38,537 bases of DNA from NCBI GenBank assembly GCA_020719165.1, contig DYQT01000006.1, positions 1 through 38,537 of the forward strand, read 5' to 3'. The notes under the pieces are model-generated. The model saw only the letters and a list, made by a program, of their open reading frames with translations. It had not been told where the DNA came from and did no database searches. Each line of letters starts with the position of its first letter. Positions within the stretch are counted from its first letter, which is position 1. Source of the stretch: Draconibacterium orientale (GTDB taxonomy: Bacteria > Bacteroidota > Bacteroidia > Bacteroidales > FEN-979). The translations under genes and the position numbers were made by a program. This document shows, piece after piece, positions 30,043 through 38,537 of this stretch.

Positions 30043-32036
30043 TGCAAAATCTATACAACGAAATGACAGAGTTGCTTCGCGAGGAAGCTCCCGACTTTTT
30101 TGTAAACAAAAAGTTTAATAAAAGCAAGGTTTCTGATGCTGCATACAGTTACAATACAGCGTTGCTTGAAATTCTTCTTAAAAACGAAGGACTGAAAAAG
30201 CAATTCTTTGTTGAAGCAGGAAAAACATTGGTGTTTAAGCAACGTGAGTTTTTACAGTTCTTAAATAACAAGAGTTTTTTAAAAGACAGTTACACCGAGT
30301 TCAAAAACCAAATCGGTTTGCAAGATGAACGCGGTGAATATTATCGTGAAAACAAAGATGTTGTTTTGGTTTTTCCTCACAAAGATTGTGTGCTTGAAGG
30401 AGGGCAAGATAAGGAAGACCAAAAACGCGATGAAATATTTTACAATGAAACCCTCGCTCCCGATGAAATTACGATGCTGTTTGCTCCCAAAGCGCTTACT
30501 AATTTTAAGCTTTTTGACAGTAAAGGAGAACATCTTCTAAATGAAAAAACGAAAATTGATTTCTCAAAACAAAATCTGATCTTAAAAGGTAATAATCTTT
30601 TGGCTCTTCATTCTTTGAAAAAGATAAAAAGTATTGCAGGGCAAATTAAACTTATATACATAGATCCTCCTTATAATACTGGTAATGATAGTTTTCACTA
30701 TAATGATAAGTTCAATCATAGTTCGTGGTTGACGTTTATGAAAAACAGATTAGAAGTTGCTAAACAACTTCTTTCAAATACTGGTTCGATATTCATTCAT
30801 ATTGACTACATTGAATTTGCGTATTTAAAAGTGTTATGTGACGAAGTATTTGGGCAGGATAATTTCGTTCAAAGTATCAGTGTAAAAACCGCAACTCCAG
30901 CAGGTTTTAAAGTTGTAAATCCTGGAACCGTAAATGTGACTGAATATATTTTAAATTATTGCAAGAATAAGAAACTCTATAAATTCAAACACATTTATGT
31001 GGAAACACAATATCAAAAAGATTATCAATATATAGTAAAAAATTTCGAAGACAACCCAACAAAGTGGCAGGTAGCAAATTTGAAAGATATTGCAATTAAA
31101 GACTTAGGTTTTACAGATGTTAAAGAATTGAAAAAGAAATTTGGTGATGAAGCTGGGAGTTTCATTATCGACAGCAAGATGGCTGAAATAGCTGAAACAA
31201 ATGCTGAAAGGGTTTTTGCATCTTATGGCCCACATAAACCAGCAGGTGTTTTAAGCGAACTTATGGAGAAATCAAAAAATAGTCCAGATCAAATATTTTA
31301 TCACGAAAGAGAAGAAAACGATCCATTCATTTTAAGAAACGGAAGGTTATTTGCGTTTTATTCTAAAAAACTCAGAATTGTTGATGGGAAAAAAGTGCCA
31401 ACAAAAATCCTAACAGATTTCTGGGATGATGTTTCATGGGATAGTTTGTCATTTGAAGGTGGAGTAAAACTTAAAAATGGAAAGAAACCAGAAAAACTTT
31501 TGAAAAGGATTGTTGAGTTGGCAACGGACAATGAGAATGATATTGTAATGGATTTTCATTTAGGAAGCGGAACAACTGCTGCCGTTGCACATAAAATGAA
31601 AAGGAGATATATAGGACTTGAACAACTTGACTATTTAGAAAATGGCAGTGTAACGCGATTGAAAAATGTTATCGATGGAGATACAACCGGGATTTCTCAA
31701 TCTGTCAACTGGAAAGGTGGTGGGAGTTTTGCTTACGCTGAATTAAAGCAGTACAATCAGCAATACATGGATGATATTGAAAAAGCAAAAGACGGCAAAA
31801 CATTAAAAAAGCTCTATGAACAAATGAAAGAGGAAGCATTTTTCAGAATTGAAATTGAGCATGAGAAATGGAACAATGGCGAATTTGAAAAGCTTACTTT
31901 GGGAGAACAAAAACAATTGCTTTGCGAGTGCCTTGATAAAAACCATTTGTATGTAAATCTTTCTGAAATGGCTGATGCCGAATACAAAATGAGCAAAGAT
32001 GATATTGCACTCAATAAAAAGTTTTACGATATTTAA
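30039..32036 (+). CDS. mod: Type III restriction-modification system methyltransferase (Mod)
   Basis: 665 residues, in the normal range for Mod, which methylates adenine N6 on one strand of an asymmetric site and also supplies target recognition for Res. The catalytic motif D209-P-P-Y212 ([17 protein letters not shown]) precedes the SAM motif at D505 ([20 protein letters not shown]), the beta-class order expected for Mod. SAM motif variants with FxGSGT are usual; the FHLGSGT form is slightly unusual. The target-recognition region lies between (about 260-490). The N-terminal 200 residues include the Mod-type [20 protein letters not shown] and [20 protein letters not shown]. It overlaps the regulator by 4 bp and precedes res by 12 bp. 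The recognition site cannot be read from sequence. Confidence 0.95.
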   Translation: MMQNLYNEMTELLREEAPDFFVNKKFNKSKVSDAAYSYNTALLEILLKNEGLKKQFFVEAGKTLVFKQREFLQFLNNKSFLKDSYTEFKNQIGLQDERGEYYRENKDVVLVFPHKDCVLEGGQDKEDQKRDEIFYNETLAPDEITMLFAPKALTNFKLFDSKGEHLLNEKTKIDFSKQNLILKGNNLLALHSLKKIKSIAGQIKLIYIDPPYNTGNDSFHYNDKFNHSSWLTFMKNRLEVAKQLLSNTGSIFIHIDYIEFAYLKVLCDEVFGQDNFVQSISVKTATPAGFKVVNPGTVNVTEYILNYCKNKKLYKFKHIYVETQYQKDYQYIVKNFEDNPTKWQVANLKDIAIKDLGFTDVKELKKKFGDEAGSFIIDSKMAEIAETNAERVFASYGPHKPAGVLSELMEKSKNSPDQIFYHEREENDPFILRNGRLFAFYSKKLRIVDGKKVPTKILTDFWDDVSWDSLSFEGGVKLKNGKKPEKLLKRIVELATDNENDIVMDFHLGSGTTAAVAHKMKRRYIGLEQLDYLENGSVTRLKNVIDGDTTGISQSVNWKGGGSFAYAELKQYNQQYMDDIEKAKDGKTLKKLYEQMKEEAFFRIEIEHEKWNNGEFEKLTLGEQKQLLCECLDKNHLYVNLSEMADAEYKMSKDDIALNKKFYDI

Positions 32037-32048
32037 TCAAATGCAACA

Positions 32049-34715
32049 ATGGATTTATTAGCAGATAAAATACACGGTTACTGGAAAGACGGTTTTATTA
32101 ATTACGAGGAAAAGGATTACATCAAAGGCAATCTTAATCCGATGTTTCTCGACCGCTTGTATCAGCAGGAAGCCCTTGCAAAATTTGATTTTTATCTAAA
32201 TAAATTTCCTGCTCGTCCTAAAGACAAACCAATACATCTTTTGCTTAATATGGCCACCGGTAGTGGTAAAACCGTTCTGATGGCTGCCAATATGTTAGAG
32301 CTTTACACAAAAGGGTATCGAAATTTTATTTTTATCGTCAATAGCGCCAACATTATTAAAAAAACCATTGCTAATTTTACCGAGAAAGGAAACAGCAAAT
32401 ATTTATTTGACGATAAAATAATTATTGATTTCAAAGAAATTCACATTAATCAGGTTGAAAATTTTGAAACCGTTCCGTATTCAGACATCAACATTTTATT
32501 TAGCACCATTCAGGGCTTGCACGTTCAACTCAAAGAACCAAGAGAAAATGGGTTAACTTTTGAAAGTTTGCAACAATCAAAATTAGTGATACTTTCCGAC
32601 GAAGCTCACCATTTAAACACACTCACCAAAAGGAAAAAAAATAAAACCGAAGAAGAAGAAGAAAACAGTTGGGAATGGACAATCAATATGATCGTTTCAA
32701 ATCATTCTGAAAATATTTTATTGGAATATACCGCAACAGTAGATTTGAATCATCCTGAAATTGCCAAAAAATATGCTGATAAAATTTTAATGCGTTATTC
32801 GCTTAAAGAATTTCGTAACGACAAATATAGTAAGGAAATAAAACTTATAAAATCAGGTGTTACTACCGAAGAAAGAATATTACAAGCATTACTGTTAAGT
32901 CAATATCGCTTAAAAGTTGCAAATGATTTTAAATTTGATTCACCATATTTACCTTTTAAACCTGTAGTTCTGTTTAAAAGTTCAAGTATTGATGAAAGCG
33001 AAAAATGTTTTGAAGAGTTCAAACGACTTTTGAAAAATCTGGAATCACAGAATTTAAAGGCATTGCAAAGCAATGGTGGAGCAACTCTCAAAAAAGCATT
33101 TGAGTTTTTTAAACTAAGAAATATTTCCCTTGATCGGCTTGCGACCGAAATAGCAGATGCTTTTCGTGCAGAAAGATGTATTATTGTTAACAACGAAAAT
33201 GACAGCGAAGCAAAGCAAATTGAGTTGAATCAATTGGAAGGCGATAAAAACGAAATAAGAGCTATTTTTACTGTGAAAATGTTAACCGAAGGTTGGGACG
33301 TGTTAAACTTGTTTGACATTGTACGTTTGGATGAAAGTAACGGAATAAACACAAATGGTAAACCTGCCGCCAGCACTATTTCAGAAGCTCAGTTAATCGG
33401 TAGAGGCGCCAGATATTTCCCTTTTGTTTTAAAAACTGACGAAGAAATGTATCAGCGTAAATTTGATAAAGATTTACGAAATGATTTGCGTTGCCTTGAA
33501 GAGTTGTATTATCACAGTGTAAACGACAATAAATATATTGATGCTATTACCAAAGAACTGGTAGAACAAGGGGTTTATGACCCAAATCAGGATGAAGCGC
33601 CTTTGGAGGTTAGAGTAAAACCCGAGTTTAAACAAACCGCGCTTTGGGATGAAGGATTGTTATTTACGAATGAGTTGGTAAGAAAGGATAATAAAAAAGT
33701 TACTTCATTAAAACAAATTCACGAAACCGGGTTGCAATATAAGCATTTCGTTGGCACAAGTGGAACTGACGAGTTAGTTGTATTTGATGAGGAAGCTGTA
33801 AAGGCAGACAGAGAGTTACAGAAAAAATTTGTCGGATCGATAAACAAAGAAATTAAATTAATTGATTTGGGACTAAACATTTGTTTGAAAGCAACTGAAA
33901 ATATTCCGTTCTTCAATTTTGAAAATCTCAATAATATTTTGCCTCAGTTAAAATCTAAAAGGGAATTTTTGACAAACGATAATTGGATTGGAAAAACGCC
34001 CGTCACTCTAATTGGAAGCAAAGACCGATTAGAAGCATTGAAACCAAAAGAAAAAATAACAATTGCCAAAAACATTCTAGCAGCAATTAAGAACGACATC
34101 GGGGCAAGGGTTCATAAATATGAAGGAAGCATGGAGTTCGAGGGCCGACCGTTGAAAAGTTATTTGCAAAAAGATATTGTAATGATGGTTTCTGAACCGG
34201 AAGAAGATAGCAAAAAGCAATTCGGTAAATCAATGACAGGCAATAGCAGACAAGATTTTAAGATGAATGTAGCTGATGCCGACTGGTATATTTACGATGA
34301 AAATTATGGAACAAGTGAGGAAAAATATTTTATAAAATACATTGAACAGGTAATGACATTGCTAAAACAAAAATACATCGACATATATTTGCTTCGCAAT
34401 GAAAAACTTTTTAAAATCTACGATTTCAAGGATGGTGCAGCATTTGAACCTGACTTTGTGTTGTTTATGAAAGAGAAAAAAACTGATAAGAAATTATCAT
34501 ATCAACTTTTCATTGAACCCAAAGGAGACGGTTACATTGCCAAAGACCAATGGAAAGAGGATTTTCTGAATGAAATAAACATCAAAGCCAAAGTGAAAAA
34601 AGTTGAATTACTTTACGAGGACGATAAATTTAAAATCTTCGGTTTGCCTTTCTATAACTATCAAACAAGACAGAAGTTTGAAACTAAATTTAAAGAGGTT
34701 TTGAAAGTTGAATAA
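32049..34715 (+). CDS. res: Type III restriction endonuclease subunit (Res)
   Basis: 888 residues, of typical Res size. It is an SF2 helicase-type ATPase with a nuclease domain that cuts DNA when two unmethylated sites meet. Walker A is A69-TGSGKT75, the DEAH box is D184-EAH187 (LSDEAHH), and motif VI-like AQLIGRGARYFPF follows at about 460. The C-terminal PD-(D/E)XK nuclease shows D802 in FEPDF and E823-x-K825 in IEPKG, the correct spacing. Nothing is missing, so the system looks intact. Codon use is strongly A/T-rich compared with murD2 before it; for example 33301-33360 has 19 G+C out of 60 against 31 out of 60 in 10441-10500 within sucA. This supports recent transfer of the three-gene unit. 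Confidence 0.95.
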   Translation: MDLLADKIHGYWKDGFINYEEKDYIKGNLNPMFLDRLYQQEALAKFDFYLNKFPARPKDKPIHLLLNMATGSGKTVLMAANMLELYTKGYRNFIFIVNSANIIKKTIANFTEKGNSKYLFDDKIIIDFKEIHINQVENFETVPYSDINILFSTIQGLHVQLKEPRENGLTFESLQQSKLVILSDEAHHLNTLTKRKKNKTEEEEENSWEWTINMIVSNHSENILLEYTATVDLNHPEIAKKYADKILMRYSLKEFRNDKYSKEIKLIKSGVTTEERILQALLLSQYRLKVANDFKFDSPYLPFKPVVLFKSSSIDESEKCFEEFKRLLKNLESQNLKALQSNGGATLKKAFEFFKLRNISLDRLATEIADAFRAERCIIVNNENDSEAKQIELNQLEGDKNEIRAIFTVKMLTEGWDVLNLFDIVRLDESNGINTNGKPAASTISEAQLIGRGARYFPFVLKTDEEMYQRKFDKDLRNDLRCLEELYYHSVNDNKYIDAITKELVEQGVYDPNQDEAPLEVRVKPEFKQTALWDEGLLFTNELVRKDNKKVTSLKQIHETGLQYKHFVGTSGTDELVVFDEEAVKADRELQKKFVGSINKEIKLIDLGLNICLKATENIPFFNFENLNNILPQLKSKREFLTNDNWIGKTPVTLIGSKDRLEALKPKEKITIAKNILAAIKNDIGARVHKYEGSMEFEGRPLKSYLQKDIVMMVSEPEEDSKKQFGKSMTGNSRQDFKMNVADADWYIYDENYGTSEEKYFIKYIEQVMTLLKQKYIDIYLLRNEKLFKIYDFKDGAAFEPDFVLFMKEKKTDKKLSYQLFIEPKGDGYIAKDQWKEDFLNEINIKAKVKKVELLYEDDKFKIFGLPFYNYQTRQKFETKFKEVLKVE

Positions 34716-34779
34716 TAAAAATGATTTTTCATTATTCATACATCTTTTACTCCTGTTCAGGGTTGAAACGCTCGTGTAC

Positions 34780-35736
34780 ATGAAAAAAACAGTAAGTCTG
34801 GTTTGGTTAGTTTTATTTGGGTTAACATTTAGCGGTCATCTTGCAGCCCAGCAAACCGATTACAATGCTGTGGTTGATCGTTACATTCAAAAATACAAGG
34901 AAATTGCCGTAAAAGAGATGCAGGAGTATAAGATTCCGGCGAGCATCACGCTTGCACAGGGGATTCTCGAATCAAATGCGGGTCGAAGCGATCTGGCTGT
35001 AAAGGCAAACAACCATTTTGGAATAAAATGCCACAAGGGGTGGACAGGCATGACATTGTACAAGGATGATGAAACGAAGAATGAATGTTTCAGAAAGTAC
35101 GACAGCCCGCTAACATCGTTTCGCGATCACTCCTGGTTTCTAACCACCCGCGATCGCTACAAAAACCTCTTTAATCTGGACATAACCGACTACAAAGGAT
35201 GGGCCGCCGGATTAAAAGCTGCAGGTTATGCCACGAATCCGGCATATGCGCAATTATTGATTAATACCATCGAGAAATTTAAGCTCAACCGGTTCGACAT
35301 GCCTGAATCTGTGGTTGAAATGGTTGACAGTCTTGACGATCTGGAGAATCCGGTAAAACAGCCATGGTTGCGGAAGTTCGTGATTTTACGGAGAGGGGCG
35401 GGAGATCGCAATGTGTATGAGAATAACCGTTTGGCAATGATCATTGCCCGCAAGGATGACAATTTGATTATAATTGCCAGGGATTTTAATTTGTCGGTAG
35501 ATAAACTTCTTAAATACAATGATTTGCCAAAACCATCAGCACTAAAGTCGGGCCAGATTGTTTACCTTGAACACAAGCGGCGAAAAGGAGTTGTTTCAAA
35601 TCATAAAATACAAAATGGAGAATCAGTTTATTCCATTGCCCAGCTTCACGGAGTTAAATTGAAAATTCTCCTTAAACGAAATGACCTGAAGCAGGGAGTT
35701 GAACCAAAGAAGGGAACGATTTTAAGGTTGAGGTAA
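34780..35736 (+). CDS. Secreted glucosaminidase with LysM domains
   Basis: 318 residues from the ATG at 34780, giving a signal peptide (MKKTVSLVWLVLFGLTFSGH, cleaved after LAAQQ or near). The frame opens earlier (34708), but that lead is AT-rich and has no signal features. Residues about 25-170 are a GH73-type endo-N-acetylglucosaminidase domain, with the catalytic E64 in GILESNAGRS and the family stretches NNHFGIKCHKGW, YDSPLTSFRDHSWFL and YKGWAAGLKAAGYAT. Two LysM-like peptidoglycan-binding repeats follow (about 215-265 and 270-318, with NGESVYSIAQLHGVKLKILL). It cleaves the cell wall glycan in the periplasm during growth or division. It lies 64 bp after res, yet its base composition returns to that of the host genome. 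Confidence 0.9.
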   Translation: MKKTVSLVWLVLFGLTFSGHLAAQQTDYNAVVDRYIQKYKEIAVKEMQEYKIPASITLAQGILESNAGRSDLAVKANNHFGIKCHKGWTGMTLYKDDETKNECFRKYDSPLTSFRDHSWFLTTRDRYKNLFNLDITDYKGWAAGLKAAGYATNPAYAQLLINTIEKFKLNRFDMPESVVEMVDSLDDLENPVKQPWLRKFVILRRGAGDRNVYENNRLAMIIARKDDNLIIIARDFNLSVDKLLKYNDLPKPSALKSGQIVYLEHKRRKGVVSNHKIQNGESVYSIAQLHGVKLKILLKRNDLKQGVEPKKGTILRLR

Positions 35737-38460
35737 CCGGTAATTTTTCAGGAACTTTCCGGATCCCACGATTAAATTCATTTGAGATTCATTTTCGAGC
35801 TGTCCCAGGTCGAAGGGGGTGTTTCCACGGATGCCGGATTCAAGTTCGCGGTACCCGTTCTGATCAAACAGGAAAAGTTCGTTGGTTTCCGGCACCACGT
35901 ATCCGATCATGGCCTTGCCTTTGCTGCTATGCAGCAGGAACGGGAGATTTTTTATTTCACGCCGAAAAGCATAGGAGTAAATCAGTTTATAGTTCCGGTT
36001 GTAATAGTAGATGGTATTTCTGTCTGAAAAAATAAACTCAGGCTGGCCATTCCCCATGATATCCGTATAAAAGAATCGGTGCTCGGGAGAAAAAAGGTTG
36101 AGGGTAACTTCTGAGGATGTACCATTCTCCTGAATAAAGATTACCTTGCCATCGGGGCCGGTGGTGAGAAAAGGCCCTTTTTTGTTGGTTTTATTGAGGT
36201 GAAATCCGGAGATGTGTGCCTGAGCGAACTTGAGTCTTGGCGTTATTTGGGTCTCCCCGTTGCGGTCGAGAATCATATTGGCGCCGGTCACCCCGGAGAT
36301 GATCACATATTCTTTTAAACCTACTTTAAAACACGACACCGGTTCTGTTATCTCCTCTTTGAGGTTGGGCCGTTTCCATCCATAAACAGAAATCCCATCC
36401 ATTGTGAAGCAATACACCCTGTTGTCCTGAAAAGCAACCATAACCTGATAATCCTTGTTGTTGTCCCAGTCAATTAATGTCACCCCATTGGTAGCATGAA
36501 GCGGAAAACGCATTGGGAATTTGTCGGCAAACCTGCCGTCACCATGAAGAAGGTATAGATGCGTATCGGTATTGAACAACAGAAAAAGCGAATCATTTCC
36601 ACGAAGGTGAATTGGATGAATTTCCCCCATTATTTTTCCCATGATGTGACGTTTCCAGGCAATGTGCCCTTCATCTGTTACAAGATACAAATTATTAGAC
36701 ATGTCGGTCGCAACAACCACCGGAGGCTCGGAAGCGGATGCCTTAATAATCTTTGGTTGTCCGACAATAGTGGTGTCAAGGGCCACCTGCCATTGCAACG
36801 GACCCTCTTTCCCATGATTTGGGTCGTAACGCAAAAAGATGCTTGAATAGAACTGACCATCAGCGTTGCCATACTGAAAAGCAACGGATTCAAATTTCTG
36901 CAAACTATCCATCATGGGGTTTAATTGATCAGAAAGATCCTGACTCATCATCCCTTTAATGGAGTGAACTGCATTTTGTGCATTAAAATAGGAATATACA
37001 TTTGACTTTTCGGATAAATTGGCCTCAAAATCGTTATATCGTCTGTTTTTCGAGATGGTTGATTGTTCTGAAACAGCCGAAATCACCGGTTCAAGATTTT
37101 TGGGCTGAGATGCAAATACGACATATCCTTTCAGAAATGTAAAGCAATTGGTTTCGCACTTTCCGAACAACTCTCCGAACAGGGCAGGAATGAAGGCGGG
37201 CAGCGAAAGCAGATAGATTTTATGCCCCATAAATTGAGTGGAATCATACTTGATTCCCAGGGTATCGGCAAGGGCGAACAGCGAATGAACGGTAAGTGCG
37301 GTGTCGCGGGTGCTGAAGGCATTAAAACCGATGGAGGCCGACGACCTGGTCTCTTCCAGCGTAAAATAGCATCCTTCATTACCCATCCAGGGTAGAAAAT
37401 ATTCACTGACATTCAACTGGTACCGGTCAATGAGGGAGATTACATCATTTTGTTCGCCTGTGAAGTTTTCATCCCGTTGTGATCTGTTTTGAAATCTTTG
37501 ACAAAACCGTGAAGGATCACTCCATCCATAGGTGGTAAAATAGAGTGTGTTTTCAGGTATAATCGCGGTGATTTCTTTTTTCTGTGGCTTTTGATCGGTA
37601 AAAAGGGCAAGAAACTGAAGGTTGCTGTCGGATGCCACGGTTATACCATTAAAGAGCAGTTCATCTTTTTTGATGATCAGGTCGAGTTCACTCCAGTCGG
37701 CGAAATTTGAAAATTTCAGCAGGTCGGGAAGTGTTTCTTCGTGGGCAATTTTCGATAACACCAGCGAAAAGAAACGGTAATTGACGTAAATATTGGCATC
37801 CACTTTTTTCCCTGCGGTGGCCTGCACTTTGCGAAATCCTGCCGAAGTTCCCATGGGGGTGTTGAGTGAAAGGCGGTCGATGGCCCGTTTGACCAGGTCG
37901 GCATGAAAACTTCCCATAAATACCCCTTTTAACACGGCAAAATAAAATGCGTCGCGGTTGCCACCCGATTGAATGCGATGCAGCGTGGTGGTGGAATAGG
38001 GCGTTTCGGTGAGAATCGCTTTCCCCGAGTTCATATCGTTGATAAATTCAAGAATGTACGACTCGGGATCTCTTCCCGAAACCGAGGCCAGGTAAAGTGC
38101 TCCGAAATTATTGCGGCCACTCAGTGTGATAGAAACCAAGATGTTGTATTGCTGGAATATCTTATTGATTTTTTCATTCTTCCGGCTTGTGGAGTCAACA
38201 TAATGAAGCTCGTTTTTCACCATATTGATTCCCGGAAAACGCGACATTGCTTTCCAGAGCAGATTCGACCGGTTTAACTCTTCGAGCAGATTTCCGGCTT
38301 TATTCAATTGGATGATCAGGGCGGTGTTTCCGGGAATGGCGTTAAACGGAGACTCGGCAGGTCGCTGAAATTTATTGTAGATGGTGTAGCCCAGCCAGGA
38401 GAAAGCAGTTATGGCAACAATCACTGCAAAGGCAATCAAAATGCTTCTGAATTTTCCCAT
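35722..38460 (-). CDS. Large membrane-anchored protein, DUF3352-like with C-terminal propeller-like region
   Basis: 912 residues. A single membrane helix near residues 7-28 (ILIAFAVIVAITAFSWLGYTI) anchors the protein, with the rest expected in the periplasm. The region of about 35-560 resembles DUF3352-type proteins of Bacteroidota (FNAIPGNTALIIQLNKAGN, repeated alpha/beta modules with NTLYFTTYGW). The region of about 590-910 has repeated strands of the form NNLYLVTDEGHIAWKRHI, TDTHLYLLHGDG, DNRVYCFTMDG and NTIYYYNRNYKLIY, consistent with a PQQ-like or similar beta-propeller. Its function is unknown to me. Its 3' end overlaps the convergent glucosaminidase gene by 15 bp. The upstream 77 bp to the window end show no clear promoter. 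Confidence 0.78.
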   Translation of the reverse strand: MGKFRSILIAFAVIVAITAFSWLGYTIYNKFQRPAESPFNAIPGNTALIIQLNKAGNLLEELNRSNLLWKAMSRFPGINMVKNELHYVDSTSRKNEKINKIFQQYNILVSITLSGRNNFGALYLASVSGRDPESYILEFINDMNSGKAILTETPYSTTTLHRIQSGGNRDAFYFAVLKGVFMGSFHADLVKRAIDRLSLNTPMGTSAGFRKVQATAGKKVDANIYVNYRFFSLVLSKIAHEETLPDLLKFSNFADWSELDLIIKKDELLFNGITVASDSNLQFLALFTDQKPQKKEITAIIPENTLYFTTYGWSDPSRFCQRFQNRSQRDENFTGEQNDVISLIDRYQLNVSEYFLPWMGNEGCYFTLEETRSSASIGFNAFSTRDTALTVHSLFALADTLGIKYDSTQFMGHKIYLLSLPAFIPALFGELFGKCETNCFTFLKGYVVFASQPKNLEPVISAVSEQSTISKNRRYNDFEANLSEKSNVYSYFNAQNAVHSIKGMMSQDLSDQLNPMMDSLQKFESVAFQYGNADGQFYSSIFLRYDPNHGKEGPLQWQVALDTTIVGQPKIIKASASEPPVVVATDMSNNLYLVTDEGHIAWKRHIMGKIMGEIHPIHLRGNDSLFLLFNTDTHLYLLHGDGRFADKFPMRFPLHATNGVTLIDWDNNKDYQVMVAFQDNRVYCFTMDGISVYGWKRPNLKEEITEPVSCFKVGLKEYVIISGVTGANMILDRNGETQITPRLKFAQAHISGFHLNKTNKKGPFLTTGPDGKVIFIQENGTSSEVTLNLFSPEHRFFYTDIMGNGQPEFIFSDRNTIYYYNRNYKLIYSYAFRREIKNLPFLLHSSKGKAMIGYVVPETNELFLFDQNGYRELESGIRGNTPFDLGQLENESQMNLIVGSGKFLKNYRLPQP

Positions 38461-38537
38461 GAAAGGTTTTTCTTAAAAAAACATCCGTTTACTTTCGTAT
38501 TCGGACGTTTTAAATTATCTAACGTCTAATTTCTAAA

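Overview
This window reads as chromosomal DNA of an uncultured or little-known member of the Bacteroidota, probably an anaerobic or microaerobic Bacteroidales/Marinilabiliales-like organism. Three things point there. Two proteins end in type IX secretion sorting domains, one of each major kind. Gene starts are repeatedly preceded by perfect matches to the Bacteroidota -7 promoter element TAnnTTTG. The gene families present (TIGR02757, VorB-type oxidoreductase with its own ferredoxin, DUF3352-like, YqaE, YqgE) are typical of the phylum. I see no rRNA, tRNA, CRISPR array or IS element.

Layout. 1-1560: end of korA plus korB (2-oxoglutarate:ferredoxin oxidoreductase). 1567-4027: a DUF-type protein and, divergently, tilS. 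4221-8078: a DsbD-like thiol reductant exporter and a surface FG-GAP protein. 8174-13878: M20 peptidase, sucA (aerobic-type 2-oxoglutarate dehydrogenase E1), a PrxQ/Bcp peroxiredoxin, a LETM1-like protein and an unlisted 51-residue YqaE protein. 14118-26092: a long run of eleven minus-strand genes, described below. 26169-29555: yqgE, then divergently murL-murD2, an alternative route to D-glutamate in peptidoglycan. 29731-34715: an AT-rich, probably acquired type III restriction-modification operon with its own HTH regulator. 34780-38460: a LysM glucosaminidase and a convergent large membrane-anchored protein.

The most interesting block is the minus-strand run. In order of transcription it holds an Mpv17/PMP22-like membrane protein, hpdB, hpdC and hpdA (the three components of 4-hydroxyphenylacetate decarboxylase, a glycyl-radical enzyme that makes p-cresol), a T9SS type B surface protein, a PLP aminotransferase, a ferredoxin plus VorB/beta/gamma 2-oxoacid:ferredoxin oxidoreductase, and a TIGR02757 protein. 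HpdB keeps every published catalytic residue at a constant offset of -9 from the clostridial numbering. Aminotransferase, 2-oxoacid oxidoreductase and decarboxylase could together carry tyrosine to 4-hydroxyphenylpyruvate, 4-hydroxyphenylacetate and p-cresol. That joined-up pathway is an inference from gene order. A perfect 20-bp palindrome sits about 40 bp upstream of the predicted hpdB transcription start, where a CRP/FNR-type activator would bind.

Other structure includes heptanucleotide tandem arrays that run over the stop codons of tilS and yqaE, a 9-bp array over the stop of the M20 peptidase, and a cysteine-rich tail on SucA. No interval longer than 300 bases lacks a gene. The largest gaps are 13879-14117 and 9554-9776; both contain promoters and nothing else that I can support.
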